DNA of 64,000 nucleotides from Rubidibacter lacunae KORDI 51-2 (GTDB taxonomy: Bacteria; Cyanobacteriota; Cyanobacteriia; Cyanobacteriales; Rubidibacteraceae), in NCBI RefSeq assembly GCF_000473895.1, contig NZ_ASSJ01000041.1, positions 62,001-126,000 on the forward strand. The letters run 5' to 3'. The first letter of the stretch is position 1. Each line of letters starts with the position of its first letter. The notes under the pieces are model-generated. The model made no database searches. It saw nothing but the letters and a program-made list of their open reading frames with translations, and had not been told where the DNA came from. The position numbers were made by a program, and so were the translations under genes. This document shows, piece after piece, positions 28,819-37,902 of this stretch.

Positions 28819-30213
28819 TCATGTCCGCGCCGAGATTGCGACTCCCGTACGGGAAATATACCAGGTTAAGAGCCCGCCCGCGATGGCAAGGGCAGCTAAT
28901 CCGAAGAATACGGCGCGCAGTCCGAAGACGGCTTCGGCCGCGCCAGCCAGTGCCAGCGGCAAGCTCAGAGCGATATTGACAGCATTGTTTTGCAGCCCGA
29001 AAACCTTGCCGCGCATAGCTTCAGGCGTTTCAGCTTGAATCGTGGTCTGCATGGGTACGCCGACCAACGCAGCGAAGGCTCCTAAGGCCGTCGTCAGGGC
29101 GATCGCCAACCAAAGTCGGTCGGTCGCCAGTGCCAAGCCAGCGAGGGATGCGGCAACGCCTGCAGAGCCGATGATACCGAGGCGTGCGGTACTGAAGCGA
29201 TCGCCCCAAGTTCCTAAAAATCCCGCTCCGACGGCCATGCCAACACCTCCGGCTGCCAACAGGAAGCCAAATTGCGAGGCTTTCAAACTGGGAATGCGAT
29301 CGGCAAGGCTTACGGCCAGCACGGCCAAAGCGGCAAAAATACAGAACAAAAGTATCAGTTGCACCATGGCGTTGCGGACGCGGTGGTGGGTGCGCAGGTA
29401 GCAAATGCCGTCCCAAATATCTTGTAAAACGTGAGGGGAATCGTCATTTTGGCGGCGTTCGCGTTCGTAGGTTTGCAGCGGCAGCAGCACGAGACCGGCC
29501 AGGACATAACTACCGCCAACGACTAACTCGCGGCTGAAGCTCCAGGTCAATCCCAGCCCATCGGCAAGAATGTCGGTCAATTCCAGTAACGGCTCTCCGA
29601 TCGCGAAACCGAGGATCAGCGCGGCCATCATGGTCGTGGTATAGAGGGAGTTGGCCGGCAGGAGGTCGCGCTTGCGGACAATCAGCGGGATGGTTGTTTG
29701 TTCGGCCGGTGCAAAGAACTGCGTCAGCGTCGAAACCAGAAACGTAATCGCCAACAGCATCCAGAAGCCGACTGGCAGCCCGAGCCACGGCGCTCGATCT
29801 GTCGAGACATACAGCAGCAACGGTACCGACCACACCAACAACCCGCGCATCAAATTGGTGCCCACGAGCACGGCTTTCTTCGACCAGCGATCGACATACG
29901 CACCGGCCAGCGAGCCGAACAGCACAGCAGGAATCGTAAACGCCACCATCACTGCTGAGACCCAAGCCCCGATCTCGCGATCGGGCCCCTGAAAATGGGT
30001 GGCTATGGTCGCGACGACGAGCACGAGGTAAATTTTATCGGCTAGCTGTGAAAAAATCTGTCCCAGCCATAGAATCAAAAAGTGTCCGTTTTGCAAAACG
30101 GGCAGGAAGCCTTTCGGGGCGGTGTCCTCGTGGCAGGAGTTGGAGTCCATCGGAGCAACGGATTCGGTTTCCGAGTTGATAGCCCGATCGGTGAGGTTCG
30201 GTCGTGTTTTCAT
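28819..30213 (-). CDS. MFS transporter
   Basis: A 464-residue major facilitator with about 12 membrane helices, after a polar N-terminus of about 50 residues. Features are the loop-2/3 signature region (FGSLAGAYVDRWSKKAVLVG), FFAPAEQTTIPLIV and the mirrored second half (GFLGTWGDRFSTARLGIIG). It resembles the MFS group with drug or macrolide-type exporters and enterobactin-exporter relatives; the substrate is unknown. The start ATG at 30213 overlaps the recO stop (ATGA), indicating translational coupling. A longer frame up to 30384 lies inside recO and is not credible as the start. Confidence 0.85.
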   Translation of the reverse strand: MKTRPNLTDRAINSETESVAPMDSNSCHEDTAPKGFLPVLQNGHFLILWLGQIFSQLADKIYLVLVVATIATHFQGPDREIGAWVSAVMVAFTIPAVLFGSLAGAYVDRWSKKAVLVGTNLMRGLLVWSVPLLLYVSTDRAPWLGLPVGFWMLLAITFLVSTLTQFFAPAEQTTIPLIVRKRDLLPANSLYTTTMMAALILGFAIGEPLLELTDILADGLGLTWSFSRELVVGGSYVLAGLVLLPLQTYERERRQNDDSPHVLQDIWDGICYLRTHHRVRNAMVQLILLFCIFAALAVLAVSLADRIPSLKASQFGFLLAAGGVGMAVGAGFLGTWGDRFSTARLGIIGSAGVAASLAGLALATDRLWLAIALTTALGAFAALVGVPMQTTIQAETPEAMRGKVFGLQNNAVNIALSLPLALAGAAEAVFGLRAVFFGLAALAIAGGLLTWYISRTGVAISART

Positions 30214-31118
30214 CGGGTCGATGCTGGATCTGCGGGCGACGGGCGAACGGTAGATGGCGGCTCGGCACCGGCGGCGATCTCGTCGAGCAAAGCAGCGGAG
30301 CGAATGGGACGCCCGCAGTGATATTGGGCGTAGTTCCGCAGGACGCGCTCCACGCGGGACCAAGCAGCTCGGTCGACCTCGCATCCGCTCTCAGTACTTG
30401 AAGTTATCACTTCAGGGAGTGTCGGACTAGCCAGGGCTTGCAGCAGCATCAGCTCGCACGCGCGCAAGCGTGTATTGCTGCGCGCGCGTGGAGCCTCCGC
30501 GGAGGGTGCCGCCGTGCCGCCGGCTGGTTGCCTGGCTAAGCGATCGTCCGCGCGCGCAACGGTCCCGCCAAGTTCGGGGCTGAACCCGACGCGCCAGCCC
30601 GGATCGCAGGTGTCGATCGCGATCGGCTCCTGGGTCCGGCAGCACATGCGCACCTGGGGCGCGATACCAGCCACCGCGAGAAGGTGGAAAGTCCCCTGCG
30701 CCAGATACGGTTGCAGGTGTTGCGGGTCGCGCTCGGACACCCGTTCGAGACGGTGCAGATGTTCGAGCAATAGGGAATACAAGTCAGCTTGGGAGCGATC
30801 GCTCGCGCTGACGTAGAGGGCGATTTCGGTCAAATACTGATAAGCCGCAAGCTTACCGAGGTCGCAACCAACGCCGGTGAACGAACGAATGCGTTCGACT
30901 TGGGACACTTTATCGAGCGATCGCCCACGTACGAACAGCCAGTGGTTGACTGCAAGCGGTTCGCAACGCCCGCGCAATGAGGATGTTGGCTTGCGCGCTC
31001 CATTAGCGACGGCACGAACCAGTCCAAATTCGGGCGTGAGGACAGTTAGCAGGCGATCGGCTTCCCCGTAGGACGTACTCCTCAGAGTGATGCCGGTAGC
31101 TCGATAGGTACGGCTCAT
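30210..31118 (-). CDS. recO: DNA repair protein RecO
   Basis: RecO, 302 residues, which loads RecA on gaps with RecR. The N-terminal OB fold (TGITLRSTSYGEADRLLTVLTPEFGLVRAVANGARKP in character) and the helical C-terminal half with QPYLAQGTFHLLA and a cysteine pair (MCCRTQEP) fit the family. The length is near the upper end because of a Pro/Ala-rich insertion about residues 200-215 and a C-terminal extension. deoC lies upstream with a gap of about 100 bases, a neighbourhood seen in other cyanobacteria, and the MFS gene overlaps the 3' end. Confidence 0.92.
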   Translation of the reverse strand: MSRTYRATGITLRSTSYGEADRLLTVLTPEFGLVRAVANGARKPTSSLRGRCEPLAVNHWLFVRGRSLDKVSQVERIRSFTGVGCDLGKLAAYQYLTEIALYVSASDRSQADLYSLLLEHLHRLERVSERDPQHLQPYLAQGTFHLLAVAGIAPQVRMCCRTQEPIAIDTCDPGWRVGFSPELGGTVARADDRLARQPAGGTAAPSAEAPRARSNTRLRACELMLLQALASPTLPEVITSSTESGCEVDRAAWSRVERVLRNYAQYHCGRPIRSAALLDEIAAGAEPPSTVRPSPADPASTR

Positions 31119-31220
31119 TCAATCTCGGTCGGCAGTCTGGGTAGGGCAGGAGCGGCAAGAGCAACCCGCGAGCAGGTGCTCCTGAATAAAGGCAGTTTAC
31201 AGACCAAAGTCTTAAATGCC

Positions 31221-31940
31221 TTAGATACCGACGTCACGAGGATCGCGGTCGAGCCCGGTGAGTAGGTCGGCTTCTTCCAGCGTATCGCGCTGCCGCAGGA
31301 GGAACGGTCCGCGCGAGGTTCCCAGGCGCGACGCGCCCGCACGGACGAGAGCGCTGGCCTGTTCGTAGGTGCGGATGCCGCCCGAGGCTTTGATACCCAC
31401 TTGACCGCCCGCGATCGCTCGCAAAATGCGAACATCGGCGATGGTAGCACCGCCAAACCAGCCAGTATGGGTTTTCAAGAACGCAGCTCCGGCGTCGAGG
31501 CAAACTTCGGCGGCTAGACGAATTTGTTCGTCGTCGAGCAAGCCCATTTCCAAGATTGCCTTCACCAGCAAGCCGGTTTCCTCGCAGATTTCGGCAATTT
31601 CGCGGTAGACCTCGTCGCTCATTCCGGCTTTGAGTAAACCGACGTTAATGACCACGTCGAGTTCGGTAGCGCCATTTTCGGCAGCTTCTTGGGCTTCGAA
31701 GAGCTTAGTGGCGGGTGTAGTAGCTCCACTCGGAAATCCGATGACCGTGCATACGGCAATGCGCTTGCCATAGAGAAAGTCAGCGGCTTGGCGAACGGCA
31801 GATGGGTATACGCAAACGGCAGGGAAGTTATAACGCTCGGCTTCGATACAGCATTGCTCGACGCGTTTGGGCGTAGCGCTGGGGTCCAGGAGCGCGTGGT
31901 CGATGTATCCGGCCAAATCGAAATCGAGAGCGAGTTCCAC
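31221..31940 (-). CDS. deoC: Deoxyribose-phosphate aldolase
   Basis: DeoC, 239 residues, splitting 2-deoxyribose 5-phosphate to acetaldehyde and glyceraldehyde 3-phosphate in deoxynucleoside catabolism. It has the class I aldolase barrel: [44 protein letters not shown] with the catalytic lysine, [13 protein letters not shown] and the final IKASGGIR lysine. It is first in a probable deoC-recO-MFS transcript. Confidence 0.95.
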   Translation of the reverse strand: MELALDFDLAGYIDHALLDPSATPKRVEQCCIEAERYNFPAVCVYPSAVRQAADFLYGKRIAVCTVIGFPSGATTPATKLFEAQEAAENGATELDVVINVGLLKAGMSDEVYREIAEICEETGLLVKAILEMGLLDDEQIRLAAEVCLDAGAAFLKTHTGWFGGATIADVRILRAIAGGQVGIKASGGIRTYEQASALVRAGASRLGTSRGPFLLRQRDTLEEADLLTGLDRDPRDVGI

Positions 31941-32584
31941 AGGTACGTTCTGCCAGCGAGCTGATTTGAGATGCTTATTCGAGCTTTCCTAAATTTTGCA
32001 TCTAATGGGACGCATCAGGCCTAGCACCTCTGTTACTCGAGCGATCCGCGCCACCTTGCATTGCTCGCTGGCGCATTGCAGTTGAACAAAGGGGACCCCG
32101 GTTACGGGCGATCGCGGTCCGGACGCTCTCCCTGTGGCATCTTCTCGTTGCCTTTCGTTGCGCGATCGGGCGAGGGACTGAATAACTAAACAAGTGCCTC
32201 AAGCCCTGCAAGTTTGTGGCGAAATTTCGGGAGGTTCAGGAGATGTGTCAATTAGCCAGGCTTGAGCCTCCACCCCTACTTATTAACCACTACGTCCATT
32301 GAGAAGGTTGCACCTGATTGACCGACAAAACTTATGGATGGTCGCACCTTTCCGATGTCAGAAGAGCTTGAGTTCTAGGAGTCCAGCACTCCTGGAACTG
32401 CTCTCGCTGAAGCATGCGAGCCTTCCAGTGTTGGCCCTTGCGATCGCGGTGCTCTAGGACATCGTAGTCGTGGGACAAACCGATCTGGAGAGAACTTCTG
32501 AGATTTCTCTGGAGATTTTAGACCCGTGTTTAGTCAGTTAAACAGGTATACAGTGCTTCATCAAGTTCTCACCCTTGGGCTCTT
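31941..32584. other. AT-richer gap, no gene recognised
   Basis: 644 bases between deoC and the methyltransferase. Short frames on both strands show no family resemblance. It marks the left side of an accessory-looking region. Confidence 0.4.
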
Positions 32585-32700
32585 TTATCTCTGAGCTCCT
32601 TTATAATGGGCAATAATTTCTGTAGAAATAACTGGCGTTTCCTGCTTTCTTCCTAGGAAAAACACTCCACTCGCAGCATCAACATTGTAGGCATTGGGTA

Positions 32701-33525
32701 TTAATCGATCGCAGTATTGCAACCAAAAAAACAAAGCTTGACGACTTTGCCAGCCTTTCTGGATCTAAATAGTCCGCGAAAGAAGTGTTCGAGCGACCAC
32801 AGCAGCTGAGTTCCGGCGCCGGCTGAAGCGCCTGACGAAATCGCCTCAAACTGCTTGAATAAATAGCGGTGCCCGCTTTCAGTGAATCGGGTGAAATCGT
32901 AGGCACCTTCATGAACGTGTTGGAGAAAAGGAGTCTCGGCATACACAATTCCATCGAGCTTTAAAACTCGGTGAATTTCTGAAACCACTCTGCCTGGGTC
33001 TAGAACGTGCTCTAGCACTGCCTGAATGATGACTGCATCGAAGCTACTGTCTTGTAGTGGAATACTATGGGCATCAGCTATAAACTGAACGCTTGGTGAA
33101 GAGTAAATGTCGAAAGACACCAGTGCAATATGAGGGTCGTTGTAGAGCGATTCCATACCCTGGCCGACAGTCCCGCCGCCAATCACTAAAATGCTTGCGC
33201 GATCGCGCGATGCAAATAACAGCGCTAATAAATGCTTCACGTTTTCAGTAGTGGTTTCCAGGGGCGGGGATATCAAGCGCCTGATCGCTCCCGAAACCTT
33301 GCCATAAGAACGTCGCTCGACAGCAGATGAAAGGGTTTTGACGCCGTCCTCAGTGAGAACGCTTTTGTCAAAGTCGATCAAAACCGGATAGCCATCGATT
33401 ATTTTATATTCAATACATTGCGTATCGAGTTCCGCAATCAGCTTTCTGTCGATTGCCCTCAGGAAAACACCCGATCTGGGACAGCGTAGCAAAGGGAAAA
33501 TATCTTCTTTTTCTACTAACACCAA
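32701..33525 (-). CDS. Class I methyltransferase, 3' frameshift
   Basis: A SAM-dependent methyltransferase with a short Trm112-like N-terminal segment (FPLLRCPRSGVFLRAIDRKL, DGYPVLIDF) and then a Rossmann core: ILVIGGGTVGQGMES (motif I), DAHSIPLQDSSFDAVIIQAV, EHVLDPGRVVSEIHRVLKLDG and AETPFLQHVHEGAYDF. Such proteins are common in polysaccharide clusters. The 274-residue frame ends in a run of seven A/T at 32725-32731. Shifting frame there restores FWLQYCDRLIP, ASGVFFLGRKQE and a stop at 32585, which resembles the normal family end. It is either a real frameshift or a homopolymer sequencing error. It is less GC-rich than its neighbours. Confidence 0.75.
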   Translation of the reverse strand: MVLVEKEDIFPLLRCPRSGVFLRAIDRKLIAELDTQCIEYKIIDGYPVLIDFDKSVLTEDGVKTLSSAVERRSYGKVSGAIRRLISPPLETTTENVKHLLALLFASRDRASILVIGGGTVGQGMESLYNDPHIALVSFDIYSSPSVQFIADAHSIPLQDSSFDAVIIQAVLEHVLDPGRVVSEIHRVLKLDGIVYAETPFLQHVHEGAYDFTRFTESGHRYLFKQFEAISSGASAGAGTQLLWSLEHFFRGLFRSRKAGKVVKLCFFGCNTAID

Positions 33526-34196
33526 ACTTATCTCCTCAGCTTACCTACTAGCTCGAACGTCGATAGAGCGAGTTTTCTATCGAGCAAACCTCGGCAAACG
33601 TTATGCGGTTCTCAGCGACGCAAGTCAGGGTGTTACTTATCTCAACCGATTGCCGGCACGAGAAAACCCTCACATTTTACGTATGGCTTCATACTGTCCG
33701 TTAGTCTTCTGCAATAGCATACAGCACTGAAGAATCTATTGGGTTCTTGCTGCGCATCGCCTCCATCAAAAAATGCTTTCTTGATAGGGTACTTTCTCGA
33801 GAACCTATCAACTCGGCCCAGCATCGCTCGATCTACACTCAACGCGATCCCTGGTAACCGTGCTCGTTGCCATCAGTTGTTTCGTGCTTGGCCCGAGGAA
33901 AACAAACTGGGAAGAACTCGCTGGTCGCGATCGCGCCCAAGTCAACTTCCAACCGCTTCCGTCTAACCCCGCTGGGAGAATCCAGGCGGCGAAAGACCAG
34001 TTGTGAATTAGGCGATAATGCCTACGGAAAGCTAGAAATCAGACAGGGTCATGCTGGCTCAACACCACGCAGTTAGGCGGAGATTAAATGGAACGGCGGG
34101 CTTTTCCAGCGCCAGTAACAAGCCCAAACGCTGCAGTGTCAATAGCTAAATGTGACTTTATAGAGCATCGAACGCCAATTGCTTCTAAACACCAAC
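33526..34196. other. Gap between methyltransferase and hopanoid locus
   Basis: 671 bases with short uninformative frames on both strands. No transposase, RNA gene or repeat was recognised. Confidence 0.4.
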
Positions 34197-34225
34197 GCCG
34201 ATAAGGATGCTATCGCCTTATCGGC
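34197..34225 (-). terminator. Hairpin downstream of sqs1
   Basis: GCCGATAAGG, nine bases and CCTTATCGGC form a perfect 10-bp stem, 54 bases past the sqs1 stop. The T tract is poor. It probably ends or stabilises the shc1-sqs1 transcript. Confidence 0.6.
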
Positions 34226-34278
34226 ACTGAAGCATCCGAGTCTCTGGCTTAAGCAGAGTGAGCGTGAGCGGGTCGTTT

Positions 34279-35097
34279 CTAGTTACTACTCGTAGCCATT
34301 GCCACCAGTGCCAGCACGTCGCTGCGGCTGAGCTTCTCTTTGCCCTGTGACAGTGCATCCAGCGTCCCGTAAGCCAGCGCCAGCGGAATCCGGCAGAAAT
34401 TCAGTGCTGGACCGTGAGGTAGCGACGCACAGTACTGATCTGCCAGCGAAAGATTGTAGCGCGCGTAATCGTGTAAGTCCGCTGTGCTCCATCCCTCGGG
34501 GAGAAAGTCCGCACCCCGGCCGAGGTCTTCGCTGCGATTGCGCAGAATGTTGACCGCCTGCAACCCTCGCCCGAAACCGATCGCATGCATGCGATCGGTC
34601 TGAGTGTTGTCGTACCATCCCCACAAATCCGAGAGCAGCAAACCCACCGCACCGGCAACACTAAAGGTGTAACAATCCAAATCGGCTTGCGATCGCACCA
34701 ACCAATTGCATTCCGCCCAGTAGGCCATACGATCGGCCATCGCTGCTGACGCATCCCAGACCCGCGGTGCGATCTCATCTGGAGCCAATAACGCCCATTC
34801 GCCGACGCGCATCGTTACCGAATCCAGGCGATCGCGGAACGATTCTAGCCCGATCGTGAAGTCATCGATAGCCGTACTCGCATTTGCGGACTGCAAGTTC
34901 AGGCTTAGAGAACGCAACAACTTTGCCTTAAGTACATTATCGAGATGGGGGTGATCTTCAATTTCGTCGATCGCTCGCATGCACAGATAGGCAGAAGTTA
35001 CAGCCTCTTTAAGACGCGGCGGCAATCCGCTAATTGGAATGAGAAACGTGCGGCTAGTCGCCTGCAACATATCTATCGCATTGCGAAGCAAACTCAT
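34279..35097 (-). CDS. Squalene/phytoene synthase-like protein, copy 1
   Basis: A 272-residue trans-isoprenyl head-to-head synthase family protein, close in size to HpnC/HpnD. The first Asp-rich motif is intact (Asp44 to Asp48 in AIDEIEDH). The second is altered: where the family usually has an Asp, this protein has Asn187 in LRNRSED, followed by Glu190 and Asp191. FSVAGAVGLLLSDLWGW matches the central helix. GAGGAG precedes the ATG. It lies downstream of shc1 and is presumably co-transcribed, so a role in supplying or processing a squalene-type substrate is likely. A near copy is at 37903..38670. The exact product is not predictable. Confidence 0.85.
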   Translation of the reverse strand: MSLLRNAIDMLQATSRTFLIPISGLPPRLKEAVTSAYLCMRAIDEIEDHPHLDNVLKAKLLRSLSLNLQSANASTAIDDFTIGLESFRDRLDSVTMRVGEWALLAPDEIAPRVWDASAAMADRMAYWAECNWLVRSQADLDCYTFSVAGAVGLLLSDLWGWYDNTQTDRMHAIGFGRGLQAVNILRNRSEDLGRGADFLPEGWSTADLHDYARYNLSLADQYCASLPHGPALNFCRIPLALAYGTLDALSQGKEKLSRSDVLALVAMATSSN

Positions 35098-35211
35098 TGT
35101 TAGTAGGACTCCTCACACGATTTAGCTAATTAACGATACCCACTAATCTGCATCCGATCCAGCCAGCACAGTAACACGTATGCTGCGAGCAAGCTAGCCG
35201 GAGCGCGGTAC

Positions 35212-37140
35212 TCATGTCCGCTCGGCAAGGAACTGCCGGTAGCGTCCGAGTGCAACCAGTGGGAAATACTGGTAGTAGTAGTGGTAGCGAATATAGAAGT
35301 GACCCGGGAAACCCGTACCGGTAAACTCCGCCTCTTCCCAGCGTCCGTTCTCCAGCTGTGTGCCTAAAAGATACTCGACGCCGCGTGCCAGAAACTGTTG
35401 CGCGTAGCTACCCGTGGCGTCTCCCGCTGCCAGTAGCCCGATGAGCGCCCATGCCGTCTGCGAGGCCGTGCTGACTCCCTTACCTTTGAGCGTCGGATCC
35501 TCGTAACTGCGGCAGGTTTCGCCCCAACCGCCATCGGGGTTCTGGACGCCGACTAGCCAAGCTGCTCCTCGCTCGATGGCATTGCGGGCGCGCTGGGGAG
35601 CCACCAACGCCAGGGCCGAGAGCGCGCCGCTGGTGCCGTAGATGTAGTTGACGCCCCAGCGTCCGAACCAGCAGCCCTCGGATTCTTGCTCGTCTAGCAA
35701 ATAGTCGAGCGCACGATCGCAGCGCTCGCGGGCGATCCCCGGTTGTTGGGGATCGAGGTAGCCGACCATCTCCAGCACGCGTGCCGTCACGTCGGCAGTA
35801 TTGGGATCGATCGTGGCTTTAAGGTCGGAGTAGGGCAAGAGGTTGAGCCAATCGCTGTCGTTGTCGACGTCGTATGCAGCCCAGCCGCCTGCCCGACACT
35901 GCATTGTTGCAATCCATTGCGTTGCTCGCGCGATCGCTTGGCGTTTGAGAGCTTCCTCGGGCAGGCATAACTGCTCCAGCGCTATCACGACCACAGCCGT
36001 ATCGTCTATATCGGGGTAATACCTGTTGACGAACACGAATGCCCACCCGCCGGGTTCCCCCTGGGGGTTTTTAACCCTCCAGTCGCCGTAATCGAGAATT
36101 TGCCGCTCCAGCAGCCAACGACCGGCAGCCACAACTTCGGGCGCGTCTGGTGCCATGCCCGAATCGACTAAAGCACGCACCACCCAAGCCGTATCCCACA
36201 CGGGGGAGACGCAGGATTGCACGCGATACACTTCGTCGTCTTCCAACACGAAGTTGTCGATCGCTTGAAAACCGCGATCGACAATCGGATCGTCAACCGC
36301 ATAGTCGAGCGATCGCAGGGCCAGCATTGAGTTGACCATCGCAGGGATGATTCCGCCCCAGTCGCCAGTGGCTTCTTGGCGCTCTACTATCCAGCGCTCA
36401 GCGGCTTTGAGTCCCTCCTCGCGCAACGGCACGAGGTTCCAGTCCTCTGCGAACTTAAAAGCATCGTCGAGCCAAACGAAGGCATCGCTCCAGTCATTGT
36501 TGCGCGGCAATTCGTACCGGACGTTGGCACTACCTTCGGCAAAGAGTTCGTCGAGTTTGACAGACGGTTCAACCGGATAAACAGGTTTTTTGTCGAATAC
36601 GATTGCCAAGGGAACCGTGCTGCAACGCGCCCAGCTAGACATTTCGTAAATCGAAAAGGGAAAGGGTGGGTGGCAGAACACGATCCACGGTGGAATCGAC
36701 GGTAACCCGCGCCAGTTGTAGCAGTCGACAAGGGCTAACTGAAACTTCGTAAAGATTCGAGTTTTACTGATGCCGCCGCGTTCCAAAATAAACGTACGGG
36801 CTTTGACAAGTGCCGGATCGCCAGCAGGAACCCCGAGCAAGCGCAAACCCAAGTAGGCTTCAACACTGGTACTAAGATCGCCGCCATCGCCATAAAACAC
36901 TTCCCAACCGCCACTTTCGCATTGTTGCTGGCGCAGATAGGTTTCAATTTTATGCAGCGGCCTTAATCTATCGGTCCTCCAAATTTTGTGCAAGAGAAGC
37001 ACTTCAACTGTAACCGTGACATTAGCTTCGAGCTCTGCCCACCAATAACCTTCAGGATATTGCTGGGAAAGTAAATAACGTTGACTGGCAGCCACGGCCT
37101 CTTCGAGCCGGCCGAGCCAAACCTCAGAGTGAAGTTGCAT
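35212..37140 (-). CDS. shc: Squalene-hopene cyclase, copy 1
   Basis: Squalene-hopene cyclase, 642 residues, cyclising squalene to hopene at the membrane. The catalytic DXDD is Asp377-Ile-Asp379-Asp380. QW repeats are spread through both barrels (for example QNPDGGWGE and QYPEGYWW), with SPVWDTAW in the active-site wall. The copy differs from shc3 at a usually conserved spot just before DXDD: AFVFVN here (Val369, Val371) versus AFEFDN there. That replaces an acidic residue common to the family and may alter product or activity. It is over 90% identical to shc3 by eye. sqs1 follows 114 bases downstream. Confidence 0.94.
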   Translation of the reverse strand: MQLHSEVWLGRLEEAVAASQRYLLSQQYPEGYWWAELEANVTVTVEVLLLHKIWRTDRLRPLHKIETYLRQQQCESGGWEVFYGDGGDLSTSVEAYLGLRLLGVPAGDPALVKARTFILERGGISKTRIFTKFQLALVDCYNWRGLPSIPPWIVFCHPPFPFSIYEMSSWARCSTVPLAIVFDKKPVYPVEPSVKLDELFAEGSANVRYELPRNNDWSDAFVWLDDAFKFAEDWNLVPLREEGLKAAERWIVERQEATGDWGGIIPAMVNSMLALRSLDYAVDDPIVDRGFQAIDNFVLEDDEVYRVQSCVSPVWDTAWVVRALVDSGMAPDAPEVVAAGRWLLERQILDYGDWRVKNPQGEPGGWAFVFVNRYYPDIDDTAVVVIALEQLCLPEEALKRQAIARATQWIATMQCRAGGWAAYDVDNDSDWLNLLPYSDLKATIDPNTADVTARVLEMVGYLDPQQPGIARERCDRALDYLLDEQESEGCWFGRWGVNYIYGTSGALSALALVAPQRARNAIERGAAWLVGVQNPDGGWGETCRSYEDPTLKGKGVSTASQTAWALIGLLAAGDATGSYAQQFLARGVEYLLGTQLENGRWEEAEFTGTGFPGHFYIRYHYYYQYFPLVALGRYRQFLAERT

Positions 37141-37902
37141 TCGCTATCCTCAGGGTGAAGTTGAACTAGCGATCGCGGGCAAACGTATACAGATTTCTTT
37201 GTCACGACCAAAGTTAGAGTTTCAGCGATCTGGATACTTAAAACCTAGCGCTCTGGTCTCAACGTGTCTAAATCAAGCCCCACATATTGCGATAATTGAG
37301 CAGCGATTCCCAAGCTATGCGTTTGCCCTAGCGGCACTAATATTAGCCCAGCAAAGATTTGACAGTAGCGTCAGAGAACGACTTGGGGAAAAACTTGCAG
37401 TAATAATGCTAAGGCACCTCGAAAAATTGCCGGATTATGGCGTATCTGCGGCTGAAATGCCCGTGCTGCCGTGCCCACCTTCGGTCTTGGGCGAATTAAT
37501 CGAGGTGCCCTTGAGGAAGATGCTTTTGCGTGCATCTAGTGATGGAACCATTTCGGATGGTGTGTAGAACCGCAGCATGGGCAGACTTGTTATATGCTAC
37601 CTCGAGCATTCTTAAGACCAAGTGCTCTTGGTTTATTAACATCGTTATTAAGGCAGACAATGAGATAGAGGAGACGGGTTAATACAAAAGTTGTCATGAG
37701 TAACCGAGGTGCAAGTGCTATATATCATGAGCAATCATGTTGACTAAAATTGCCGCCAAGCCATGCCCTGAATTGGCTGCGTCCCACCCATCTTGAAAAA
37801 TATTTTGGACTTGCTGATAGCGGCGCGTTTTCTTAGACCCTACACTGACGAGTCACAGAGTGGCTAACGCAATCGCCAACCACAAGCGCTGGACTGGGTC
37901 AG
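37141..37902. other. shc1 upstream region and decayed 3' flank of sqs2
   Basis: 762 bases. The first roughly 150 resemble the region upstream of the shc2 pseudogene (40927..41080), sharing CTATCCTCAG, a GATCGCG site, CGATCT and CTCTGGTCTCAAC versus TATGTTCTCAAC. They are therefore a duplicated promoter block. A family 2 repeat lies at 37411..37512. Just before sqs2 the sequence still aligns to the missing C-terminus of sqs1. Confidence 0.55.
37411..37512. repeat. Dispersed repeat family 2, best-preserved copy
   Basis: The left end AAGGCACCTCGAAAAATTGC and right end TCGAGGTGCCCTT form inverted terminal repeats. The core contains GCGGCTGAAATGCCCGTGC and ACCTTCGGTCTT, as in 22943..23045. Length is about 102 bp with no coding capacity. 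It separates two hopanoid units. Confidence 0.8.

Noticed and set aside
35109-35119. ACTCCTCACAC, the ultraconserved motif of the cyanobacterial small RNA Yfr1
   Set aside because: The flanking stem-loops and terminator of Yfr1 are missing. On the minus strand the same bases are simply the GAGGAG ribosome binding site of sqs1.
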